Positions 10,485 to 22,905 of a stretch of 64,000 bases of DNA are shown in pieces (the stretch's first letter is position 1; every line of letters begins with the position of its first letter). Both the position numbers and the translations under genes were made by a program. A model generated the notes under the pieces. The model did not search any database. It saw nothing but the letters and a program-made list of their open reading frames with translations, and was not told the origin of the DNA. The stretch comes from Tachypleus tridentatus (lineage: Eukaryota; Arthropoda; Merostomata; Xiphosura; Limulidae): positions 137,611,009 to 137,675,008 of the forward strand of contig NC_134834.1 of the NCBI RefSeq assembly GCF_004210375.1, read 5' to 3'.

Positions 10485-13400
10485 CCACGAGTAAACAGAC
10501 ACAATCGCGTTTGTTAATGTGATATATTCATATCTTCCATAGTTACTACAATAAGCGAAAACTCCACAAGCATAAGCTCTGTTTCCGTATGATTTTATGG
10601 AAGCAGTAAACTCGATTACAAGTTTCTCCATTTTTAACTCAGATATTTAATAGACTATTTAGAACCTGAATCATGAATCACAAATTAAGCCAGATAGGGA
10701 TATAGGTTATTAGACAGGCCACATGTGCTTCACTCCTCATTAGAATCCTTGTTGTCACAACAATGTTGTACAAGCCGAAGGAGTTTTCTTTTCTTAATGA
10801 AAGTGCGGAGGAGATTTATGTATGTCTCACAAGTTTCATTATATCTCAAAATACAGCAGACAGGTGCCTTGTCTGTAAAATAATAACTCGTGACAATGAA
10901 TCTGGGAAACACGTTAAATCTTTATAAAAAAGAAAAAGAAATCTCAGCCATATATGACAGTTCGTACTAAAATATTTGCTAGTGAATCTCTCCTTCTAAA
11001 ATAAAATTATTGAATTAACAACTAAAAAGAACTTATTTTATAAAAATATAGTTTATATGTGTGTAAACTAACTAGATAAATAACATTCAATTGTTGAATA
11101 TTCACATAGACTAAAACAAATATTTAAATCATTTAATGTACTTATTTTTATCTGAAAATAGTTTTACATTTGTTTACTTTATGATTAAATCTACAAGTCT
11201 GAAAGCTAGAATTAAAATTATTCAACGTGTGTGCTTACAATAGATTAAGTTTATTTAACATGTAAAAACAGACCTGTATGTTATTTAGCCTTGCTACATG
11301 TACTGTGTGTAAATTAGCCATAACTCAAACTTACACAAAACTAATACTTTCACACGCTTCTCCAAGAAAATTTCAGCTTTTAAGCCTTTTTACAGTTAGT
11401 ATTATTTCACGCAATTAATTTCACATGCTACGCTGAGAAACTCAAGGTTTAAGAATTGTAGACATTCCATAAACTTAATAAAAAAATACGCTGACCAATA
11501 TTAAAGAGGATTAAAACAATAGATGTACATATGTTTGCCTTAGGTGATACAATCTACATTATTGCGAATTTTACAGAGTGGCTTTGGCTTGTCAGTTGAG
11601 AATCTCATGAAGGTAGTAGACAATACAAAGCAAATTTTCTCAGGAGATTAACAGACCTAAAACTGTCTATTGTTCTTTTCTTTAAACCCACACGATAGAA
11701 TGAACTACCCTATGATGAAGATACTGGTGCAATGAGATAGGAAAAGAAAAACTTCTAAAGATTTATGTCCACAATATGATAATTTATTTATTTTTCGAAT
11801 ATGTATTAAAAGTTCATAGAAGGAAAAGAAAAGACAAAGTGTGGGAAACTAGAAAGGCAAATAGGCTGAGGAGTGGATGTGCTGAAAATATGGTAAATTA
11901 AATAAGTAACCAGTTTATTGTACAAACACACAGATAAGTAAATGATGTATATATATAGAAACAGAGCGAGCAATAGTTATATACGTATATAAACAATAAA
12001 GCAAGATGCCCAGTCGGATGGATACAAAATGATAAGACGGTAATTAAAAACCAAATAAGTATATATCGAGAGTTATGCAATGAAAAAGTATTAAGCACAC
12101 AGAAAAGTAATCTGATAGATGGATAGACAAACAGGAAGACAGATACATCTAGTTGTAGCCTGTGTATATATAATGGTCAAAGTTTAAATTCTTGCAAATG
12201 CTATTACATTTACTTAATAGAATAGTTATTTATGTTCAAAAGTCCACTTTGCAATGAGCCGTGTCAGTCCGTCAATACGAATTTCCTAATTTCTCACAGC
12301 TCACTCAATTTTGTTCCATTAGGATTCTTAGTAGAAGCAGCCCCAGAAAAAAAAAAAAAACAGTAGAAAATAAATTGGCCATGTACTAGTTTTGAGACAC
12401 GAACAATCTCCACAACTCGAGGTACACGAGCACTACTGACTTTTATCAAATTACACCAACTGTTCTGCCTACGCTAATGAAGACAAAGTGCCTAGCGAGA
12501 GGGCTTCACGTTGTATAATGAAAAGACGAAGAACCAGGCGTATGACGAAGAATTAATTATCATCAAGTTTATGGATTTATTGTATACAGATAGGAGAAAT
12601 GACATCATCACCCCACCCCCATTCTCTAAACAAAACACGTTAATTTAATACCTTTAACGCCTGCGGTACTAGTGGTCTTTCCTTCTCAACTTCCAGGAGA
12701 CATCTTAATATAACAATTATATTGTTGAAAATGTAAAAGGTTTGCGAAAATACATACAAACAAAAACAAAATAAGTTAGTTAAATATAGAAACTGAGGCA
12801 CGCCTAAGACTTGTGTAGAAGTCTTGCTAGACGAAATAGACGTGCAAGCACCATAAATAGGCAGATATATATGTATATATAGCACTGTTACTTATAGTAA
12901 TTCTTATAATTTCGACTGACATTACTAATCCACCTTAAATTAAAACTTAAAATGTAACATCTTACATGTTTTGGCAATAACAGAATTATAGTTTTTAAAG
13001 ATTCGAAAGTCTTGACATACGCTGACGATACAGTTTACTGTAACTTAATTTATAGCAGATACTTTTTGTTGCAATCTTTCACCCTGTAAAAACGTATTTT
13101 TGTATGAACAGATCTGTAGTGCAAAGTAATAACATTTTTGAAAAGTTTGGGAAAGTTAAAATGCTACTGAATTTTTAAATATTAAAAATAGTTTAACAAA
13201 TCAACAAACAATTTAGATTATAATACATGTAACCCAAATGAATGCAAACATTTCTTTTTTGTTTTATTTTTCGTTCACTATGTTTGGTGCCTCTAAATCA
13301 AACTTCCCGTCACTCCCGTTACGTCTGAATTCCTGAGCCACTGCTTATCGTTTCCTTCAAAACTCATTTCATCTCCACACCCACAAGAAGTAGCTTTACT

Positions 13401-14400
13401 GTATCCAAGTTGTCATAGAGACACAGCCTGTGGCTACAGTGCTATGAAATATTCATTGGTCTTACAGCTCGATCTCTTCTTCATTTCACCGCCCTAACTC
13501 GGTCTTGTTCATCTCTGTCAGCATAATCACTAGAGGGCTTACGATGATTACTGGCACTGAGCCAACAGTCTTGCATTCTAGATAGTTGTTCACCAGCGCA
13601 GCAAATGACCCTACCAGCAAAGTAAAAAAGCTTGATCTGTTGCCATGGAAAATTAAAGATGGCGAATATCCTTGGAATGTGTGGTGTGAGCAGCTAATAC
13701 AAGCTTCGGTATGATTTCCCCTGAGTTCTAACATCCATTAGAAAATCCCAATCTGTGCTTCAAGTAGGAATGCCACATGAAGCGCTACGTTAAAAGTCAA
13801 TATTGCTTTTCCGTGGTCCAAAGCTATAAAAGAACACATTTGTAAGTGTTACAGGAAAAACTACGACTATAAATTATTAAACCTTGCGGAAATTCATAAA
13901 TATATTAATACAAGTACTTTTTGTAGAGCTACTCTTATGAAAACTAACATTGATTTTGACAATTACAACGATTTTATTTTTCCTTAAATACAATTTAAAG
14001 TTGTACAAGTGTTATTCATTTCATAATTAACTAGATATTAAAATACGGCTATTTAAAGAAACGTAGTTATTGCTCTAAACACAGATATCAAATAATACGA
14101 AAATGACGTTATAACTAATAAAATAAATATCATCTTTAGCCAAATGCACTAGAATTTAAGAAGACTCAGACGTATTTATGATATAGGAAACTTTGCCTTC
14201 AATACGTTCATTCTAAATATGACTCTTCACTTCCTGTAAAAGACATCTATTAGCATAATTTTCTTCTGTGCGTTGTATAATTATAATAAACCCGACATTT
14301 AGGTTTCCATTATAAGTTAATATATTATACTATGTAACACAAATTTTGTTCCTGGATAGTATGGGTTATTTCTTAATTACTTATGTTGTAAAAGTACAAA
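10485..14400. other. Long noncoding stretch
   Basis: About 3.9 kb of AT-rich sequence. Short open frames occur on both strands, but none resembles a known protein or has exon-like borders. A 14-base A run lies near 12347. No repeat family is recognised. Confidence 0.45.
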
Positions 14401-14424
14401 AAATGACCATTATTCCCTTCAAAC

Positions 14425-15385
14425 TTTGCTTTTGTGACCTGGATAATGAAATCTAGAAATTAACCTATTTTCTATGTAAACACGGGCAAATTTGCACATT
14501 TTCACTTACAAAAAGTTTGAATAAAACAACATACGAATCAAGATTTATATGTATTTATATTAAAGTTATACAAAAATGAGCAAAAATGTTTAGAAGTGAG
14601 TAGTTTTTCGAGATTTGCGACTGTAATGTCACTTTCACATATCAACCCCCAAATACAGTCTACCATCATGTTTTTGTCAGGGGCGTAGATTTTAACACCC
14701 GATGAGGTGATGTTTTTTGCAACCACTTATGTGGACTGTTCAATTTGCAAATTGGTACTCTCCAATTACGTGAACTTGAAAGCTGTAAACATGCAGTCAC
14801 AGAGTAATCTTGTTGCCACGATACTTGGATGTATACTTAGGCCTACTGACTGATACTTACGAAGTTACGAACTATAACTTAGATCGAAAAGCTTAAAAGC
14901 GCGCCTGTATTAAAGAGGTACGTTATAATGTTACGGTCAATCCCACTATTCGTTGGTAAAAGAGTAGCCCAAGAGTTGGCGGTGGGTGGTGATGACTAGC
15001 TGCCTTCCCTCTAGTCTTACACTGCTAAATTAGGAACGGCTAGCACAGATAGACCTCGAGTAGCTTTGTGCGAAATTGAAAAACAAACAAACAATATTAA
15101 AGAGATACATTTCGGCTACTGAAAAACGCCTACATCTAGGCCTAATTATGTAATTCGATTGGTAAAAACACGAGAATCACAAGAACAAACACACAATTTG
15201 TAGGCTTGTAATGCAATAAAACAATTCAACAGACCGAACTGTAGTGGGGATGATTGTATGCTCCATCCCCCCACCTAAAATGAAGGGGGGATGTATACCC
15301 TTCATCCCCCCCCAGGATCTACGCTCCTGGTTTTCGTTATACGCTTCCAGGTCACAAAAGCAAAGTTTGAGGAGAAAAATAGGTC
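14425..15385. repeat. Inverted repeat arms enclosing a SINE
   Basis: The left arm has AAACTTTGCTTTTGTGACC (about 14428) and CAGGGGCGTAGAT (about 14678). The right arm has ATCTACGCTCCTGG (about 15316) and GGTCACAAAAGCAAAGTTTG (about 15351), the same words inverted and in mirrored order. The left arm has about 240 bp between its two words, the right arm about 20 bp. Two G/C-rich hairpins made of GGGGGGATG and CATCCCCCC words lie at 15244-15313. It may be the remains of a foldback element. Confidence 0.55.
14922..15094 (+). mobile_element. tRNA-derived SINE, 5' truncated
   Basis: Only the body and tail remain, starting at GTTATAATGTTACGGTCAAT. The tRNA-like head is missing. Confidence 0.8.
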
Positions 15386-15828
15386 TTTTCCATTTACTTT
15401 AGGAATAATCAATTGGGAAATAACACTTTCTTCCCAGGAACAAGAAAAACTAAAAATTTTGTTACACAGTCTTATTACCTCATTGTGAACAATCTCGCTA
15501 TATTTTAACAATCTTACATGGAGTAAGATCATACATTATAGTTTGTTCATCGGAGCATCATTTGTAGTACATATGGCTGGGAGATTACACACGTTAATGT
15601 GGTTAGCAGCTTATTGTCTTCTTTAGTACAATTACTACGGTAGCAAGAATCAAGATGCCGTTCTAATGTAAACTGATGTTATTAGTTCAAAAAGAACAAG
15701 CTCAAAAGTTAAAATAAAAGTTAAGTATATATCTCGTGTTTCGAAGATGAACTTGGTTTTATTGAACGTTAGAGGTAAGGTTCTTTTAGAACCTCTACTT
15801 CTACGAAGACTTCAGTAAGTGCAAGTCT

Positions 15829-16480
15829 CAACACGAATCATTGATGTGGTTTTCATGTGCAATCGTTACAACTTTACCTAATATAAGTACTCAACACGTT
15901 TATCGTTGACATGATTGTCATATCCAATCGTCACAACTTTACCGTATATAAGTACTTAACACGTTTATCGTTGACATGGTTGTCATATTTGATCACTACG
16001 ACTTTACTGTATTTATATAAGCACCCAGCAAGTTTATCGCTGACATGTTAAATTGCACCACTTTTATACCTGTTATTATTTGAAAATTATCAGCTCCTTA
16101 AAATTGTTAGATTATATCATTTTGTACTTATTATGTTCAGATTTTATCAGTAGTTTCTAGTAAAGTTTAGATATTAGAAATTCACCAAAAATTATATATT
16201 GGATCAGTCTTGTGTCTAGTGTAGTATATGTATTAGAAACCCGCCTATTATTGTTTTATTCTATCAGTCCCATGTTTGGTATCGTTTAAATATTAGACAC
16301 TCCTGTAATGTTGTGTTTTAGTGTTTAGTGTTTAGTGTTGTTTAAACAATACAAACTTCACTAATATTGTCATATCGTATTAGTCTTGCGTCTAATATTT
16401 TTTAAGTATTATAAACTTGCTAATATTGGTTGATTGTATCAGTGTCGTTTCTTGTAATGTTAGAGCATATTAGTCGCTGA
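15829..16480. repeat. Degenerate tandem repeats, about 63-65 bp units
   Basis: Three clear units begin AACACG and carry TTTATCGTTGACATG and ACTTTACCGTATATAAG words (15829-16055). From about 16130 to 16480 a second series carries ATCAGTCTTGTGTCTAGTGT and TATTAGAAAC words about 65 bp apart. A related word, GTTGCGTCTAGCATTTTTGA, appears after the SINE at 16.97 kb, so the array may have been interrupted by it. Confidence 0.6.
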
Positions 16481-16684
16481 AAGGAAATAAGGTCTCAGGG
16501 AAAAGTCATATTTTATTTAAATACCATAAATAATTAAAGTAATAAAACAAACAAATATTTTAAATCACTGACAACACAAATTATTTGTCATGATATCACA
16601 CATACACTATTATGCAAAAAATAGAACATGTTTAAAAAACGTATTTTAAATAATGGTTTACTTGAATAATATTGGTTATTTATT

Positions 16685-16968
16685 TTGTTTGTTTGTTTTT
16701 GAATTTCGTGCAAAGCCAGCTAGCTACATGAGGACTATCTGTGCTAGCCGTCCCTTATTTAGCAGTGTAAGGCTAGAGGGAAGGGAACTGGTCATCACTA
16801 CCTACCACCAACTCTTGGACTACTTTTACCAACGAATAGTGGGATTGACCGTCACATTATAACGCCCCCATGGCTGAAAGAGCAAGCATGTTTGGTGTGA
16901 CGGGGATTCGAACCCGTTACCCTCAGATTAGGATTCGAGCGCCTTAACCACCTGGCCATGTCAGGCCT
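16685..16968 (-). mobile_element. tRNA-derived SINE, full length
   Basis: Minus-strand copy with the tail GTTTGTTTGTTTTTGAATTT at the left and the tRNA-like head at the right (ATTCGAACCCGTTACC, then CCTGGCCATGTCAGGCC). Confidence 0.88.
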
Positions 16969-17370
16969 CATTGTTGCGTCTAGCATTTTTGAAGTGTATA
17001 TAATATGTGGCGTTGTACACATATTTCACGTTCCAAGTATATTTTTTATTATCAGTAATTTGCCAGGGAAAGAAAAAACATTAGTTTAAATAAAAATATA
17101 TTTTTTATATTTATCTGGAGAGTAAATGTCGTTTTTTCTTAACTTTTATCAAATTGAGAAAATCCCTCCAGAATTATTTAAATACTATTCTGTCTATTGT
17201 GGGTTCTCTTTAGCACGTATAAATATAATATATAACTCGCAAGTGAATGTAAAAACAAACCCTCGAAATTTAAACTGCATTTTCGGACATCCTTGACCAT
17301 GCATTTCAGAATTTGGTACATTATCACGTTGTAGAACCTCCTCTCACTCTAAATAAAAGTTGCTCCTTTC

Positions 17371-17700
17371 GACTACCAGGGCATAGTCACGTCTATTTTC
17401 TACTTTAGAGATATCGTAGTCGCTGTCAAATTGACTATCTAAAATGTATCAATGAGCAAGATGACTATCAATTTGTAGTCGTGGATATGAAATTGACTAT
17501 TAAGTAGTAACGATGATCTAATACTAGTCAGTTGACTCGTAGTCAATTTAAGCAATTAGTCGGTTTGACTACTTCCCAGTCAGAATGGCCATGTCCCAGT
17601 TTGTTTGACCACTTCCCAGTCACCCTGACTACTTCATAGCAGCACTGCTATGCTGGTCTTAAGGACTACTTTGTGGTCAGGAAGACCAACACCATAGTCA
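17371..17700. repeat. Left GACTA/TAGTC array, probable left end of the large transposon
   Basis: About 15 exact GACTA or TAGTC words lie in 330 bp, many extended to GACTAC or GTAGTC, with additional one-off variants (GACCAC, TGGTC). The words occur in both orientations. A segment GTAGTCGCT-8 bp-GACTATCTAAAATG (17416-17446) has an inverted counterpart, GTAGTCGCT-9 bp-GACTACCTAATATG, in the right array (26193-26224). Likely a set of transposase binding sites; this is inference. Confidence 0.75.
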
Positions 17701-19983
17701 GTATTAACTCATGAATTGACACTCTTGATGTTTCTTATAGCATTAAAGCGCAGTTCAGGCAAATGACTGTAGACATGCATTTTGTTCCATAAATACAACA
17801 ATTGAAACGTGACCAGGGCTAAACTTTGTAAGAATTTATTTATTTATTTATTTACTTTTATTTGGGGGAAATAAATTTCTCTCACACAAAATAAATCCTA
17901 CCTAAATAAATCTTATTTATCGACCACTTCTATTTCTTCACTGTTTTATTTGACAATTGTGTTTTTATATTGTGTGCGTGTGTTGGAATATTCGAATATG
18001 ACATCCAATAATCAATACATTTATTATTATAATCCACAACGACCTAAGTTATGACTGAAATAAGCTTTCCCCACGTGGCTAACACTCGCGCTGATACTAC
18101 ACGTCCGGGAAATGCATCCCATTCGTCTAGTGGTCCGCAGTGCAAGTCGAGTACAAATGGAAAGCAGCTACATTAGGTGCAAGCGCGACTATCTCTTTTC
18201 CAGAGGGATATACCAGGTCGAGTTTATCTGAAGGCGGGAGTTCTTTGAGCAAGGAGGTCTGCAGGTGGTATTTCTGGAGAGAGGTTGATCATTCCTCAAG
18301 GTGGTCGAGGGGATATTTAGGGGCTCACATATAATAATACATACACAGGGGGGAGTGAAGAGCACGGTCCACTCCTAAGCGGCAGCCGAAGGTAGGGGTG
18401 ACACTATAAACCCAAAGGGGGGGAAATCACACACAGCAATATTTTGTCGCACATTGAAGAATTACATATGACGTTTATAGAATTTATAATGACCGAAACT
18501 TGTACTGACATTGCAAAATTGCCATGCAACCGCGTAGATAACGGAAAGAAGAAATCCAGGTAAATATTAATCGTTTATGTCATATTTTCCAATACTATGT
18601 TTCAATAAAATAATATAAGAATACGAATGTTTAACTTTCTAGATTAGCTGAAGTGAATCCATCCGTATTTTTTTGTACAACTCGTTATGTGTGAACAAGG
18701 ATGGTTGCCCGTTATATTGTGTAGGTCTGTACTACTGTAGTCTAGTAGTAGTAGAGTAGGAATATTTATATTTAGGTTATGCTTTGAAGCAAGTATGAAA
18801 TCGAAAACATTCCCCAGTCTTGACATCACAAATGCACATATTTGGTATCTTGAATGCATATCCTGTGGTAGAATCAAAATCCCGCAATGATCCATGTTGC
18901 TTCTCTGTTAAATTTAGCGCCAACTACACCGCTGCTAAAAAGATTTGTTACGGCCACCGCTACACAGATGAAAGTTGTATACTCATTAAAGGAGACTTCG
19001 TCTGTTATCATTTTATAAACCTTTGATAATGAAAGATGACATACGATAATACGTAAATAATAAATCCTTATTTTTAATACATCAGCAGAGCTACAAATGC
19101 TAAAGCGTACACACTTTATGCAACGTGTGTATTATGGTGGGATCCACTGACACAGCCAACAATGGAGTTACAAATGGGGCGGCAAGACAAATCATTTGAA
19201 AACTGCGAAAAGTGAAACATATATTGTCTTTAATATGTGTTTCTTTAATTTAATATTACAAACTATCTAAAAATCTCTTTAGGTACAAAATGTATTTAAA
19301 CTTTTAAACTCTATACTTTGAAATCGAATGGTGCGAGATAGGAGCCAGCGCCAGGCCGTACACTATGAATAGAAGGCCTGTGATCCTGCAAAATATTTCC
19401 CCAACCCCTCTCCCTTCTTTGCTCCCAGAGAACTTTCTCAGACTTTGGGTTCCTCCCATAATCCATACCGGTGAGAGAAATGTAGGATCCGAGGAATATT
19501 GCATAGAGTCATGAGCAAACGAGTTGTGTAGTTAAAATAATAAAAAATTCTATACCCTTACGAAAATCGTGGGATACTAGGGGTCACGCATCAGCATGCG
19601 TATGCAGATATTTCCTTGTGTTTACTCTACAGTCCACAATTCCTTTCAGATTTCTGTCCAGTTTGGTGAATATGTTAGTTAGGTTGAGGTATGGCAATAA
19701 ATGTTTTGGCCACACCGCCGGGAAAGGATGGAGGGTTTGTGGCAAGAATTTGCATTTTGAAGTACGTTTTTATTCGCTAGATTGACGGCAAGTCCGCGGA
19801 TACACCGTCGGTTCGCGGGCGACCGACATGTGCTAGTTGTTATTATTGAAATTTATCATTAAATTTAGTTAAATAAATGATACATTTTACGTTCCAGAAT
19901 GAAAACCCGTGACATTTGGATGCATGTCTTGCATGATATTTATTAATAGACACTGTGAAGTTTGGTAAACTTTGGAGTTAAAC
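17701..19983. other. Left internal region of the large transposon, noncoding
   Basis: About 2.3 kb between the left array and the transposase gene. It includes a TTTA run (17833-17856), a less AT-rich stretch near 18100-18430, and a GC-richer block near 19720-19830 about 150-260 bp before the ATG, which could be promoter or 5' UTR. No protein is recognised. Confidence 0.4.
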
Positions 19984-22437
19984 ATGGCAGAACAGTCAGA
20001 AGTTTTCAATAATTTCCCTTGCATTAAATGTAATTATAAGGTTAGGCATTTTAACAAGCTTCTTTCACATTTTTCTTTGGTTCATTAGCATGAGCCTGGA
20101 GTTGTTGTCTCATGTGGGGTTAATGGATGTAAAAGACCATTCAAAAGCATCAGATGTTTAAAAAGACATATAAGTAAAATGTATGGATGGTTTACTACTA
20201 CCAGTATGCATGATAATGAAGCTGGTGGTGAATGTGCCGAATACTTTATGGAACAGAGGTATAAAAACTCTGACAGTGATGAGGCAGTTGATGGTAATAA
20301 GGAGATGGTTGTCACAGACAAGCGAAGAAACTTAGTTAAAACAATTCTGCAGCTGCGTAAAATGAAAAAAATATTACTTACAAAACTACAAGTAATTTTT
20401 TTAAATTTGTCCTGTTCTATTATGGCTGCCAAAGATGAACATTTATTCCAAACCATAAAAAGAACATTGATCAGTGAGGGAGTTCCTAGAAATAGTATAG
20501 TTACAGTGATGGAAGTTTGCAAGAAAGAAAGTCTTGACTTTCATTCCATGATTGAAAATTTCACTGACCACAATAATTTCCAGTCTTACGTTGAAGATAA
20601 TTTGTCATTTGTAAAACCTGTTGAGTATGACCTGGGAATTGCTGGTGATGTGAAACATTACACAATGCAGCATGTTTCTTTATTAGATACTCTGAAGTGT
20701 TTGCTTAAACATGATGATATTTTTAGCCAGGTTGTTTTTCCTCGCCAGGCAGCTGATGATTGTCTTAGAGATGTCGTTGATGGTGAACATTTGAAAAACC
20801 ATCCATTCTGGCAAGAAACTCCCCTTGCCCTTCAACTCATTCTCTATTTTGATGAGTTTACAACTGTGAACCAGGCTGGAATACGAGCTCCTGCTTACAA
20901 ATGTGCTGCTTTCTACTATCAGTTAGGCAATACTGAACCTGCTTTGAGATCTCAGCTTCATTGTATATTCTTAGCAATCTTGTTGAAGAGCCAAAATGTA
21001 AAAAAACATGGGCTAAATACAGTGATGAGACCTTTGATTGAAGAACTATCTGTTCTTGAAAACATTAGCATTGACATTGTCAAACCAGAGGAAACATTCA
21101 AATTTAGAGGTGCACCTCTTGTTGTTGTTGCAGGTAATTTGGGAAGCCATGCTATTGGAGGGTTTCTTGAATCATTTTCTGATCTCAGATCATGTAGATT
21201 CTACATGGTAACTCAGGATGATTTAAGAAGGTTGACTGATATTTCAAAATGTTCAGAGAGATCTATTGCATTCTATTGCAAGTTGCAATGATCGAAACTG
21301 AACCGACTTTGTCAAGTACATATGGGGTTAAAACAAGATCGCCCCTGAACGTTCTGCAGCAATTTTATGTGGCAAATGCTCTACCACCTGATATATTACA
21401 TGACCTTTTTGAATCTGGCTTGGTGTCAGAAATTTTAGTTTTACTCATAAATCAGTATGTCTTGTCTGGATACTTCAGCCTTCAGTACCTTGCAGACAGA
21501 GTGAAGGAGTTCCACTACAAAGGAACTGATAAAATCAATAGGCCTGAGCTTGTTATTTTGAGGGTTCTGTACACATTAAGCAAAAAGCTGTGCAAGTTTG
21601 GTGTCTCTTAAGTTTATTTCCATTACTGGTGGGTGATGCAGTGCCAGAAGGCAACAACAAATGGGAAGTTCTGTTGGCTCTGCTGGATATGGTAAAATTG
21701 ATAATGTGTCCATCAATGTCATATGCAAGCATTGAATTCTTAAATGATGTAATACAACATTTCCATTCTCTTTATAAAAGAAAATTTCCAAATAGAACTC
21801 TCAAGCCAAAAGGGACATTTTACTTTGCATTACCCAGAGATGACCCGCAGATCTGGTCCATTGAAAAATGTGTGGACCAAGAGATTTGAGGCCAAACATA
21901 GTTTTGTTGTTGATGTTGCAAGACGTACCAAAAACAGGAGGAATCTTGCCAAAATAATGGCAATGAGACACCAGTATAAACTCTGTTCATATTTGGAAAG
22001 CAATGGATTTCTTGGAATAGATGCCTTTGACCTGACTAATCCTGTCAAACTGCCTGTGAATTCACTCGGAGAAAAGCGAAACCTTGTCAGTGCATTTGTT
22101 GGGGAAGGCGATTTTGTCACTAAAGCATCAATCAGGTTGTACAGTCATCTGCCTCACATACAACACAGAGACAATGGTTGTCAGTAGCTATGAATTCGAT
22201 AGTCTTCAATTTTCTTCAGTGATCTGTTGCTTTGTTCTTTGGGGAAAACCTTTTTTGTATTGTTAAAGATACCAAACTGTTGATTATCACAGGCATCTTC
22301 ATGCTTACATTGTAGAGCCAATGAGAAGTTATGAACTCCTGAGCATTCCAGATCTTTATGATCATTACCCATTGCCTTGTTATGTGAACAAAGGTGAAAA
22401 TATGATCATCCTACATCACTACATTCGTGGCGACTAA
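19984..22437 (+). pseudogene. Transposase-like gene with C2H2 fingers, multiply frameshifted
   Basis: The ATG at 19984 opens a zinc-finger region: C13-x2-C16-x12-H29-x4-H34, then C44-x4-C49-x12-H62, with Met66 where a second His would be expected. An in-frame TAG (20086-20088) follows H34. The core resembles multi-copy uncharacterised animal proteins with a transposase-like fold. It contains LALQLILYFDEF (Asp290), YYQLGNTEPALRSQL, VVVAGNLGSHAIGGF, LPPDILHDLFE, QVWCLLSLFPLLVG, GPLKNVWTKRFEAKHSF, and a C-terminal HLHAYIVEP...DHYPLPCYV ending at TAA 22435. The frame changes near 21285 (1 to 3), 21555 (3 to 2), 21810 (2 to 3) and 22130 (3 to 1), and there is a stop at 22264. Unbroken it would be about 815 codons. 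The superfamily is not settled; the LGN...R word and D/D/E spacing suggest a KDZ/Plavaka-type enzyme. The copy is inactive unless several breaks are assembly errors. Confidence 0.8.
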
Positions 22438-22905
22438 ATGATGACAAATTTTAAACAAAACTCAGTAATCAGTAGTAAATGTTAACCTATTTTATGTAAC
22501 TTGGTGTGTACCTTCCAGTGACAAATTTCATCAAAAGATTTGACATATTTTATGTAAATTTGTTTCTGCCTTTTAGTGACAAATTTCAACAAAATTTTTA
22601 AACAGAGAGAACTTTTGTCATATTAATATGTATCGTGCATATTTGCACCAAAATTACCACTATCATCACCATGTATTGAGGTCAGACTACTTATATTTGC
22701 TTTCACCTTTTAAAGGCTACTATTTGTTAGGGATAAAACCAAATTACTTATTTAGCTGATTTATACCAGTCCTGCTGATGTTAAATGTATGGAAATGTAA
22801 TATATCTTTCAGGTGTTTTGTAGTTGTTCTTCAATGACAACTTTTCAGCATGTGTATACATATAAGTCATTTTTGATCAGTATCATACTTTTAGATTCCA
22901 GAGAA
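22438..22905. other. Spacer between the two transposon genes
   Basis: AT-rich and noncoding. The phrase TGACAAATTTCA(T/A)CAAAA is repeated about 58 bp apart (22519 and 22577), a weak local duplication. It may hold the 3' UTR of the transposase and the promoter of the second gene. Confidence 0.4.

Noticed and set aside
13486-13734. Minus-strand open frame of 82 codons
   Set aside because: No family resemblance, no exon borders, and composition like the surrounding noncoding sequence.
20081-20088. TTCATTAG as a splice acceptor removing the stop after the first zinc finger
   Set aside because: The only matching donor (AAG/GTTAGG at 20041) would cut the first finger in half, and the text between reads as a normal C2H2 finger. 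A nonsense change is simpler.
20085-20522. Minus-strand open frame of 145 codons in the large transposon
   Set aside because: It lies opposite the transposase gene, whose protein similarity and codon use fit the plus strand.
21830-22120. Minus-strand open frame of 96 codons
   Set aside because: Antisense to the recognisable RFEAKHSF segment of the transposase.
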